Origin: Theocolax elegans
Taxonomy: Eukaryota; Arthropoda; Insecta; Hymenoptera; Cerocephalidae
Assembly (NCBI GenBank): GCA_026168455.1
Contig: CM047425.1
Span: 109,979,800-110,043,799, forward strand
Length of the DNA: 64,000 nt
Reading direction: 5' to 3'
Shown here: positions 10,063 through 19,507 of the stretch, in pieces
How the letters are laid out: every line of letters starts with the position of its first letter
How positions within the stretch are numbered: position 1 is the stretch's first letter
Translations under genes and position numbers: made by a program
Notes under the pieces: generated by a model
Told to the model about the DNA's origin: nothing
Database searches by the model: none
Seen by the model: the letters and a program-made list of their open reading frames with translations, nothing else

Positions 10063-13000
10063 ATGCTTTCCAGCAATCCTCTGCCTCCCAAAGAAAATGC
10101 CTTGTTCAAACGAATTTTGGTGAGTAAGCGCTCGGGACATTTTTTGTTTTCGAGCCCCACTCTCGGTGTACCCCCGGCGCGTAGATACCTACTCGTAAAC
10201 TCGACTCTTAATGATGAAGCACAACTCGCACAAAAATCAAAAAACCTCAATGGCAATGTTTCTCGATACCGCTTAACCTCAATATTTTGCAATGTCATTG
10301 GCTTCGACCTTTTAAACCATCCACCCTTTTTCGCGTTAACCTTTCCATGTAAACACTGGCCTCCGTTTGCGGATAAAGTACCCTACTGCCAACCAACTTT
10401 TTATCTTGATGCTTAACCTCCTAAACTTTTTTATTTCCTGCTCCTTTTACAGAGGTGTTACGAGCACAAACAATACAAAAATGGGTTGAAATTCGCTAAG
10501 CAAATCCTGTCAAATCCAAAGTATAGCGAACATGGGGAAACCTTGGCGATGAAAGGTCTCACGCTGAACTGCCTAGGCCGCAAGGAAGAAGCTTATGAGC
10601 ATGTTCGACGTGGACTTAGGAATGACCTGCAGTCCCATGTTTGCTGGCACGTCTACGGATTACTCCAGAGATCGGACAAGAAATATGATGAAGCCATCAA
10701 GTGTTATCGAAATGCTCTTAAATGGGATAAAGATAATATTCAGATTCTCAGGGATCTATCCTTACTTCAAATTCAAATGCGAGATTTAGAGGGGTATAAG
10801 GTCAGTTTATTTGTGATTCCCACTATTGTTTATACCCTGATGTGTTTGTGCAGTGTTTGTTATTCAAAGTTCATTACATTTCCAGGATACACGGTATCAA
10901 CTCTTTATGTTAAGACCAACACAGAGAGCATCCTGGATTGGTTTTGCTATATCCTATCATCTTTTAAAAGATTATGAAATGGCTCTCAAAATTTTAGACA
11001 CATTTAGGAATTCACCAATGGTAAGTAAAGCATAAACATGTTACATAAGTCTATATTTATATGTTTACACTTTATTTCTATTAATTGTGATATTCAATTG
11101 TTTCATTATACTTTTTTATATTTTTACTGCAAATTAGTTTTATTAAATAACAAGTTTATGAACCAAATATTAAATATGTTTAGATTTGCTACGATTATGA
11201 ACACAGTGAGTTGCTACTGTATCAAAATATGGTAATTCAAGAATCAGGGGATAGTGAGCAAGCTTTAAAACATCTTGTCAAACATTGCGATCAAATATGT
11301 GACAACATTACAGTAAAAGAAACATTCGGTATTTATATTTTCATTTATTAATTATTTGTATATAACACAATCACATGCTTAGAATGATTAAAAAATTTGA
11401 ATCTTCAACTTGATTAAATTCAATGTCATTTTAAAATAATAAATTATATTGAAATAAGTTTTTTCATCAACAAGAAATAACTATTATCCTCAATAGATTT
11501 ATTATATTAAAAAACTTAAATCTACATGTGTAATCTTTTAAATAGTATATCCAAAAATATGTAACTTTTCTTTTAAACAATTTTAATGAAGAAGCAAGTG
11601 TCATTTAATACATTATAATTTTTTTATTGTATGCTATTTATCTAGAACATAAATAACATTTTTCATGCAATTGTCATCAATGAGGTTGTTTAATATGAAT
11701 ATTCTAGTAGTATAAGTAAAATTATTACCTTGATCTTCTTTACAGGTAAATTAAGACTTGAATTAGGACAATATACAGAAGCAGCACAAGTTTATGAGGA
11801 ACTTATAGAAATAAATCCTGAAAACACATTATATTATATGAAACTAGCGGAGGCTGAAAGACATTTTGCACCAGAGAATACACTAGCTATGCTTGAGCAT
11901 TACGCAACTATTCATCCTCATGCATTAGCTCCTCGAAGATTGCAGCTCAATTATGCTTTTGGAGAAAAATTCAAAGTATTGGTTGATCATTACTTACGAA
12001 AAGGTAAGGCAAATCTACATAAGCAGATTACCTTTCTATATGGATAAAGTGATTTGTGTAGATCTTCATTTTATTATAAATATTACTTTCAATTTTTTAA
12101 TTTACTTTTCATATAAGTGTTTATATAGTTTAACAGTAAATATTATCAACCCTAAAGAAATAGCTTGTAAAGAATATCATTTATAAAATTCATCTTTCGT
12201 ATTAGTAGTTTTTCACTATCGTAATTTGATATATCGTATTTTTAAATGTTATTGTATATTAATGTTTTATTAATTTAAAAAATGTACAAAAAATTGTTTA
12301 CAGGACTTCACAAAGGTGTACCTCCATTATTTGTTGATCTTCGTTCATTATATACAGATATGAATAAGGTCGCCACTATTGAATCGCTACTTTTACAATA
12401 TAAAGAAGCATTAAACGCACATGGACATTTTAGCGATGCAGACAAAGATAAACCACGGGAGCCTGCATCAGCTGTTCTGTGGACTTATTATTACTTAGCT
12501 CAACACTATGACTTCTTAGGTTGTACGAAGAAAGCACTCTACGAAATTGAAATTGCCTTATACCATACTCCCACGCTTATTGAACTTTTTGTTACCAAAG
12601 GACGAATTTATAAGGTAAAATTTTATTATTTGATGTTCAACATGCAAATTGCACTCTCTGACTGCATGTTTTATGTATTCAAAAAATATTAACAAGTAGA
12701 ATAATTATCAAATGTTTAATGGTTTTGATTAGAAGTTTTTTATTATAAGATTCACTAGGTATTAAATATGCATAATAATTTAAATTTTATAATTAGTTTT
12801 CTAAATTAAAGGTATACATATATTATTATCACTCTAAATTTAATACAATTTGAAAAATATTAAAATATGATTGAATAAATTCTGTATTAAATTGAGTTAT
12901 AAAAATATTTAAATTAATTCTTACCATAGGATATTAATCCTGTTTAAAAAAGGATTTCTAGATTAAAGTAAACATTTTGTATTTGCAATATTATTTTTGA

Positions 13001-14679
13001 TGACAACTTTATGATTAATTGAAATAAATAATTGACGTTGAAAGTCTAATGAAATCTGTCACACAGTGCACTTTATTGTTTAAATGTTTTTTTTTGGTTA
13101 CAAACTCTGAAATATTTTAAGTTTTTCGTATTGCATATATTTACTTTCAAAAATTGTTATAATCATAATTTGGAAGAGAATTAAACTAATGAAGAATTTG
13201 TTTTAACTAGCATGCTGGAGATGTTCAAGAAGCATACAAATGGTTAGATGAAGCACAAGGCTTAGACACTGCCGATCGTTATATTAATTCGAAATGTACC
13301 AAGTATATGCTTCGCGCCAATTTAGTTAAAGAAGCAGAAGAAACTTGTGGACGATTTACGAGAGAAGGAGTATTAGCTATGGAAAATCTTAATGAAATGC
13401 AGTGTATGTGGATTCAAACTGAGGCGGCTAATGCATATAGACGTTTAGGAAAATATGGCGAGGCATTGAAAAAATGTCATGAAGTCGATAGGGTAAGTTT
13501 TATCATCTAATAATATTTTATAACATTGTAACCTCAAAATTCCAATTTCATTTCAGATTTTGAGGTTCTAATACTATATAATATCGTATGAAACTATTGT
13601 GGAAGATGTTTTTTTATCATTCTCGATGTTCTCACTCGCTTCGCTCGTGCGAAAAACCTCGGGAAAGGTAGAAAATCATCTCCCATAACAGTGTTATAAT
13701 ATACTATTCTGATTTACAAAATTTAAAGATTTATACTTGTTTTTAAAGCGTACTATTATTCGTCAATGCATATTTACTTTGATTATTAATACTTTTTTCT
13801 TTGAAATTACACAATATCTAATTAATAATTTTAAAGTATTCTATGCCACTTTCTCTTCCTACAATATCGAATTGACATTAATTTAAAGAATATTTACTAT
13901 ATTTCGAGAATATCGATTAAAATTAAATTTAAATTAATGTGATATATTCCGTTATATTTGATGTTTATAATATTTGATAATAACTTAATTTTTAAAGTAA
14001 ATACGTAATGCGGTATGTATGTAAAAGAAATTTACAATTTGTAAACCTCTTGGTGTTTAATAAAATTGTAATACTTATAAAATTAAATAAAAATTTTAAT
14101 TATAGTTGCGTAACTAATTGTATGCTTTTGTAAAATATATTATATTATAAACTTGGTTTTATTACGTATTTTATTTTCTGTGCATAATATATTGATTTCA
14201 CGTAAGGCAATTTGATTATAATTCGATTCTAAATATATTTTATAATTATTTCCATGAAATATTGTTTTTAATCATTTACTAGTAATGCAAAAACTTAATA
14301 TGCTTTTATTGCTTAACAAGAATTAATTCTAGAATAACTGAATATAAATGAATTAATTATAAAGTGAACAGTAATTACATTATTATTATTTAATATTATT
14401 GATATAACATAAATTTATGTCAATCCAATTAATAAGTGGATTTTAAATTAATTTATATATTCCAGCACTTCTCCGAAATAATCGAAGATCAATTCGATTT
14501 TCATACTTACTGCATGCGTAAAATGACGTTACGTTCCTATGTCGGTCTCCTGAGGTTAGAAGACGTGCTGCGCTCGCATCCGTTTTACTTCAAAGCAGCA
14601 AAATGTGCAATAGAAGTTTATATCCGATTACACGATTACCCGTTACCAGATCCCACGCAAACACAAGAGATTGACACTG
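10063..14679 (+). CDS. NAA15: N-alpha-acetyltransferase 15, NatA auxiliary subunit (C-terminal part absent)
   Basis: Eight exons: 10063-10119, 10453-10800, 10886-11020, 11184-11328, 11746-12003, 12304-12614, 13211-13492 and 14466-14679. Introns are GT-AG with consistent phases, giving 583 codons plus one base. NAA15 is the TPR-rich scaffold that anchors the catalytic subunit NAA10 to the ribosome for N-terminal acetylation of Ser, Ala, Thr and similar starts. Hallmarks are [88 protein letters not shown] and [17 protein letters not shown] [13 protein letters not shown]. Exon 8 ends EIDT|G in phase 1 at a strong GTGAGT donor. The normal continuation (a Lys/Arg-rich KKLRNKQ-type segment and about 250 further residues) is not found. 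The nearest acceptor (14930-14931) adds only DNLLYR and a stop at 14949-14951, for 589 residues against about 866 in human. The first 580 residues look intact and constrained. Confidence 0.93.
13570..13711. mobile_element. Imperfect foldback (MITE-like) element in NAA15 intron 7
   Basis: A roughly 140-base imperfect inverted repeat is centred on about 13640 (CTCGCTTCGCTCG). Left-arm pieces TACTATATAATAT, CTATTGTGGAAGATG and CTCGATGTT are matched by the reverse complements of right-arm pieces ATAATATACTA, CATCTCCCATAACAGTG and AACCTCGGG. It is markedly GC-richer at its centre than the surrounding intron. I see no coding capacity. A short non-autonomous element or a structured repeat would both fit. 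Confidence 0.45.
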
Positions 14680-16111
14680 GTGAGTAGTTTTATTATTAGT
14701 AATTTTTATTCATTATAATCATAGTCTTCTCTGCAGCTTGCTATCGTTGAGGTATAATGATGAAAGTATACTCTATAAAAGACAAATTGCAATTTCAATA
14801 GCCATAGCGTACATTTAAATTGTTCATTTTACAAACGGTGAATTTTCTTTTTATTCGACAATTTACAGTCTATAAGGTGAGTATTGCCCTAAAACGTAAA
14901 TTTGACGTTGAAATCACGTTTTATCTTTTAGACAATTTGTTGTACCGATAACTCGACGTTCGATTCGCGTTTCAAATGGAAATACGGGTAGTAAGGTATC
15001 AATTTTCTATTTTTTTCGTTGATTAATATTTTTATATTTTGTATAACTTAACAACTTCAATTCTACACATGTCCATGTATTTTTAAAGATTGATCATATC
15101 AATCTACATCCATTATGCTTTATTTTTGTAGTTTCTTCTCTTTATTAAAAACGATCATTCTTTGTGATTCATGCAAGACGATGCTACGTTATATGTAATA
15201 TATATATATATATATATATATAATATTGTTACGTTTATTATGTCAATTTCACACTGTCGGCGTATCGCAACGCATCATAGAGTACATTCACGGAGTTTTT
15301 ATTGTAAATACGTGAAATCTATAAATGTGTTTCGGCAACGATACGTAATATATTTATGTGTATTATATATACACTTCAATCATTAATCACAGACAAGGCG
15401 CAAGTAAAGTCAGTTTCTACAAATATGAGTCGTTTAACGCAGATGTTTTAGAATCTAAAAACATTAATTAAGTAATAATAATTAACTTATTAAACTGTAT
15501 TTACAAGCAATAAATATTCTAAAGCCGTCGCGTCTTCTTTGACCACGACGACAAAAAAACATACGACACCCATTTATTCCGAACTTTGAAATCTTCTATA
15601 TGGCATCCGACATTTGCCTCGCTACCCGAGCCTAAGTTTTCACTTTTCGCAGCCACTCGACTTGTAATCTATTCAATTCGTTTTTTTCTTTATTTTACAC
15701 TAGCAACATCAATCACGTATTTTGCAATATTCAGGAAAGATTATTATTTGCGATAGTATAATCATTTTCATAGTATTTTTTTTTTAATTTATCATCGATC
15801 CAATGTGATTTGTGAAATTAATAAATCTTTTGGATCTATCGTAGTAAATAAATAAATAAGTTCTTTCGCTGAAACTTTCATCAAATTACGTTATGACGCT
15901 TACAGTACAATTATTTAGTATAACTTTGACCAAGCGTTCGTAATATTATGCATTAGTAAACAACAATTTGATCGGCTGTCGAGTATTTAAAATGACAAGA
16001 ATGAAGAAAATGAATGAATAGTTGAAATTGGGTAGAAAGAAAAAGAAAACTTGGCATCTTGCTCGAGGATTGGATAGTTAGGTTTCGCAAAAAAAGTGCT
16101 TATCCTCGGTT
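14680..16111. other. Tail-to-tail intergenic region of NAA15 and the proline-rich protein gene
   Basis: No coding sequence for the missing NAA15 C-terminus was found on either strand. The stretch holds a TA microsatellite (about 15198-15222), a plus-strand AATAAA at 15509-15514, and minus-strand AATAAA hexamers at 15578-15573 and 15694-15689. These would let the two convergent genes end within about 100 bases of each other without overlapping. That arrangement would suit NAA15 really ending here, but the hexamers are weak evidence. Confidence 0.5.
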
Positions 16112-19100
16112 TTAATCGTTATTTTGTCCACGTCTTCGTCGCAACAATCTCGATCCTCTCGGTCTCGGATATATATACCCTGAATCTTGTCGACTAATTG
16201 CCTGTGGCGTAAGGAAATAAAAGTGTCCGCCGTCTCCAGGCAACCGATAAGCAAAATAGGAGTTGCTCTTGTCCGGAGAGCCGTCGACTCGGCTCGGTCT
16301 CGGTAAACCACCACCGATAAACTCGGCATCGGGATTCAACGGTGGCCGTGGATTTTTATAATTAACCGCGATGTCACCTTCCAGTGAAAGTGGTCTCGAT
16401 TGATAACCAACTCCTCCACGGATGGTTTCTCTCGGATCGGTCACCGGTACGAACGCCCCTGGATCGCCTTGCGCGGCCGATGCTCGTTGACTCCCGTAAT
16501 TTCGGATTTGCTGGTACCGTGGGTGAGTCACCGGCACCGAGTAATCTCGAATTTGACTTCCCACCTGGAGTAGAGGTCGAGGTCGATACCTCGGACTTAT
16601 TGGTCTCGGAGTTGGATCGACCACCGAGATGAATTCGCTATCCGGATTAATAGGTGGCAACGGATGCTTGTAGTTTACGAGAACGTCGTCCTTCAAGGAG
16701 TAAGGACCAGGCGTTTGATCACCGTAGTGCACTTTGATGTTTGGTGTTTTGAACGAATTTGGTTGCCTGGCGCTGAAGGTGTTGACGCCCCCGAAACTCG
16801 GTCTCTCGGTGACGCTGGATTTCCCGTAGATCGGCGTAGTGCTCGGGAGTTTACCCGACAATTTCTTACCGAACATGGTGAAGTACTCCTTGGTCACGTC
16901 GTCCAGCAATTGCTCGTCTTGTTTCGTGAAGTACTGCTGATGAGCTGCCAAAGTCGTATCGTGCAGTGGAGACGCCGTCGTGGACTGATGGAAGAACGTC
17001 CTCTCTTTCTTCTTGTTGTTGGGGTACGATATTTTTTCGGCGCGCACTTGCTGATCCGCCACCGCCTCGGTACCCTCGTAATCGTACTGATCGTTCACCG
17101 GTTGGATATCTTGATACTTGGTGTACAGAGGTAACTTCTTTTGACGTCGCGATTGCGTTATCGGTTGCTCGTGAATTTCCGGCTTCGAGGACAACCCTTG
17201 ACCCCGTTTCGAATAATTCGTCGCTTCAAAACTGTACTGGTAAATCGGTTTAGATTTCGAAGTTGACTTGTCGTACTCGTAGCTTTCCCCGATGTCGGAA
17301 CTCGGATAGAACGAGTTGGGTTTCGGTGTGGTGAAGTAACTTAATTTTGGCGATGACCTCGTGGGGACGGGTTGGTAGTACAGGGGCTCCGAGTGCAGCA
17401 TTCGCGGGCTCTGGTTCCTAATAGGGGACGTTTCGTATTTCTCCTGACTGGTGGACGCGCCGGGATCCAAGTACCGGTAAATTTGAGGATCTTTCACTAT
17501 CGCGTCTATCAGCTTGACGTTGTAATCTTTGGACGTTTGCTGCGAAGGGATCATCTCGACGTCGTAGTACTCTTTCTTCCCCTCTTCTTCCGCCTCCTCT
17601 TGCAATTGTTGTTGCTCTTGTTCTTCTTCTTGCTGTCGCTGTTGCTGCTGCTGCTGCAATTCCAATTTGTAGTACGGGGGCGTTTCCGCGGTCGTGCTGA
17701 AGAATATCACGGGCTCAACCGTCGAGCTGGGCGTTTCTTCGTTGTTTCCTTCCTCGTAGAAATAGTAGGACGCTTGACTCGGATAACGGACGGGGTTCTC
17801 GGTCGTGAGGATGTTCTTGATAGACGAGGGTGTCGTTTCCACGGGTTGATCCACCGAAGTCGGAGTTGTCGTAGCGAAGAACGTCACCAGCGGTACAGGC
17901 TTACTGCTCACCACGGCGCTCCAAGGTGTCTTGTCGGTAGTCGTTTCTATCGCAGGATTGTTTCCGAGAATCTCTTGGACTCGATAAGGTTCTGGACTCT
18001 CCAAAGTCGTCGATTTGACAGGAAGGGGTGTCGTCACCTCGATGAACGGCACAGTCTGGTAAGTCCGTCCGGTCGTTTTCTCGGTTTGATATTGGTGATA
18101 AGTTGAGTTTTTAAGCTTCGATCTCGCGAACGCTTTCGGATTGTACGAGACAGTCTTCGATCCGATCGGCGAATTCGTGACCGACGGTGTCTTGTACAAC
18201 TTGGTGCTCGATTTTCGCGGTGGTAAGTACGAAGGTCTCAAAGGAGGAATCGGAGTGGTGCTCGGTCGCTTGGTATACTTGTCGTACTTGTCTTTGGTCG
18301 TCGGCTTCTTCTCGTCGAGGGAGGAGAAAAAGTCCGGGGGAGGAGGTAAGATGATACCGGGCACCAGTGGTCCCGGTGGTATCGCCGTCGAATTGTCTTG
18401 TGGATAAACAAAACTGTACGGTGGTGGGTAGTAAATCGATTGATCCTCGTCCTCGTAATCGGTTTGGTTGCTCGGTGGTGGAACGATCACGGCACCCGGT
18501 GGCAGAGCTGGATAAAACGGTCCAGGTTCACCTTTCGTTTTCTTTTCCAGAGGACCACCAGGATGAACGAGCGGACGAGGAGGAGGAGGAGGAGGCGGTG
18601 GTGGTTGAGGTTGATCGGTATTGTTGAACGTCGGGAAGGAAAAGTAAGGACCCTCGCCTGGTAGAAAGCCCCTGAATCCACCCGGTATCGCTTCGAAATC
18701 GAGGGTGCCGTTCTCGGCTAAGCTGGTGCCGTTGGTACCGATCAGCTGAATAGGTCCGCCCTCGATGAGTTGAACGGGGAAGGGTGGAGGTACCTTCGGC
18801 CTACTCGGGATCTTGACTTGCCGCCTCGGTGCCTTGTAGTCGTCGATCGGTGGCCACTGGTTGTCGATCTGATCCGTCCGGAGCTCCGGCTCGGGAAAGT
18901 TCCCACCTTTGAGCACCAAGACGTGATTCTCCGCTAGCCAAATTTCCTCTTCGTCCAAGCCTCCAAAATTTTTGGCCGTATCTCCCGGAACTTCCGGGTT
19001 GTCCGAATAACTGATGATACCCGGACGTTTCGGTTTATCCGGATAAATTTCGTTTTGGATCAGTCCGTATTTACCTTCCTTCACTTGCTGGGACAAAGTC

Positions 19101-19498
19101 TTCTTGTCGTCGTCGTCAGTGCTCGTGCTCGTGCTGTCGGATGACTTGGTCGAGGTTTTCCTCTCTTTACCATTTCCCGCGGAGGACAATAGGAGACCGT
19201 CGTCGAAAGTGCTGTCGTCCCGGTCGCGCGTAGAGGTGAAGCTCGTGCTCGTCTCGGAGATATTGGTTCGCAAGTGACCACCGATCAGTCGATGCGAGGA
19301 CTTCTTGGTCGAGTCGGTCGAGCCGAGCTCGTTCTGCCGGGTGGAGAGTCGTCGGGGTAACCGAATTCTGCGCTGATGACTAGATGGTTCCTCGGTGCGT
19401 GACGAACGCCGTTCCCCGGTCTCGGTAGCTAGGATCGACGCGCAGCACGCGATTACCACTAGTAACAGGAGCCACCTTTTCGGTAATCTCAATTCCAT
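16112..19498 (-). CDS. Secreted proline-rich protein of unknown function, 1128 residues
   Basis: One uninterrupted 3387-base coding exon, clearly GC-richer than its surroundings. The ATG follows directly on a 3' splice site (TTTTTACAG at 19507-19499 on the minus strand), so at least one non-coding 5' exon lies upstream to the right. Residues 1-25 form a signal peptide (core WLLLLVVIACCASILA). Next come a Ser/Thr/Asp-rich, basic region (26-135) and a more ordered block (about 140-200: KYGLIQNEIYPDKPKRPG, NFGGLDEEEIWLAENHVLVLK). A long Pro/Tyr/Thr-rich region with several Pro runs (one of about nine near 300) and many N-x-S/T sites follows. Near the end a module is repeated (934 and 1038: SLxxDxxVNYKxPxPPxNPD), and a VPVTxPR motif occurs twice between. 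The C-terminus has RRRR. Composition suggests an extracellular matrix or cuticle-associated protein; I do not recognise the family by name. Confidence 0.85.
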   Translation of the reverse strand: MELRLPKRWLLLLVVIACCASILATETGERRSSRTEEPSSHQRRIRLPRRLSTRQNELGSTDSTKKSSHRLIGGHLRTNISETSTSFTSTRDRDDSTFDDGLLLSSAGNGKERKTSTKSSDSTSTSTDDDDKKTLSQQVKEGKYGLIQNEIYPDKPKRPGIISYSDNPEVPGDTAKNFGGLDEEEIWLAENHVLVLKGGNFPEPELRTDQIDNQWPPIDDYKAPRRQVKIPSRPKVPPPFPVQLIEGGPIQLIGTNGTSLAENGTLDFEAIPGGFRGFLPGEGPYFSFPTFNNTDQPQPPPPPPPPPRPLVHPGGPLEKKTKGEPGPFYPALPPGAVIVPPPSNQTDYEDEDQSIYYPPPYSFVYPQDNSTAIPPGPLVPGIILPPPPDFFSSLDEKKPTTKDKYDKYTKRPSTTPIPPLRPSYLPPRKSSTKLYKTPSVTNSPIGSKTVSYNPKAFARSKLKNSTYHQYQTEKTTGRTYQTVPFIEVTTPLPVKSTTLESPEPYRVQEILGNNPAIETTTDKTPWSAVVSSKPVPLVTFFATTTPTSVDQPVETTPSSIKNILTTENPVRYPSQASYYFYEEGNNEETPSSTVEPVIFFSTTAETPPYYKLELQQQQQQRQQEEEQEQQQLQEEAEEEGKKEYYDVEMIPSQQTSKDYNVKLIDAIVKDPQIYRYLDPGASTSQEKYETSPIRNQSPRMLHSEPLYYQPVPTRSSPKLSYFTTPKPNSFYPSSDIGESYEYDKSTSKSKPIYQYSFEATNYSKRGQGLSSKPEIHEQPITQSRRQKKLPLYTKYQDIQPVNDQYDYEGTEAVADQQVRAEKISYPNNKKKERTFFHQSTTASPLHDTTLAAHQQYFTKQDEQLLDDVTKEYFTMFGKKLSGKLPSTTPIYGKSSVTERPSFGGVNTFSARQPNSFKTPNIKVHYGDQTPGPYSLKDDVLVNYKHPLPPINPDSEFISVVDPTPRPISPRYRPRPLLQVGSQIRDYSVPVTHPRYQQIRNYGSQRASAAQGDPGAFVPVTDPRETIRGGVGYQSRPLSLEGDIAVNYKNPRPPLNPDAEFIGGGLPRPSRVDGSPDKSNSYFAYRLPGDGGHFYFLTPQAISRQDSGYIYPRPRGSRLLRRRRGQNND

Positions 19499-19507
19499 CT
19501 GTAAAAA
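19499..19507 (-). promoter_or_regulatory. 3' splice site abutting the start codon of the proline-rich gene
   Basis: Minus-strand TTTTTACAG immediately precedes ATGGAATTG. It decides the start: all 5' UTR sequence must come from an upstream exon somewhere to the right, whose position I could not identify. Confidence 0.6.

Noticed and set aside
16384..18664. Several plus-strand open frames (up to 244 codons) opposite the proline-rich gene
   Set aside because: They are antisense shadows of a GC-rich repetitive coding exon; no splice sites, start context or family resemblance.
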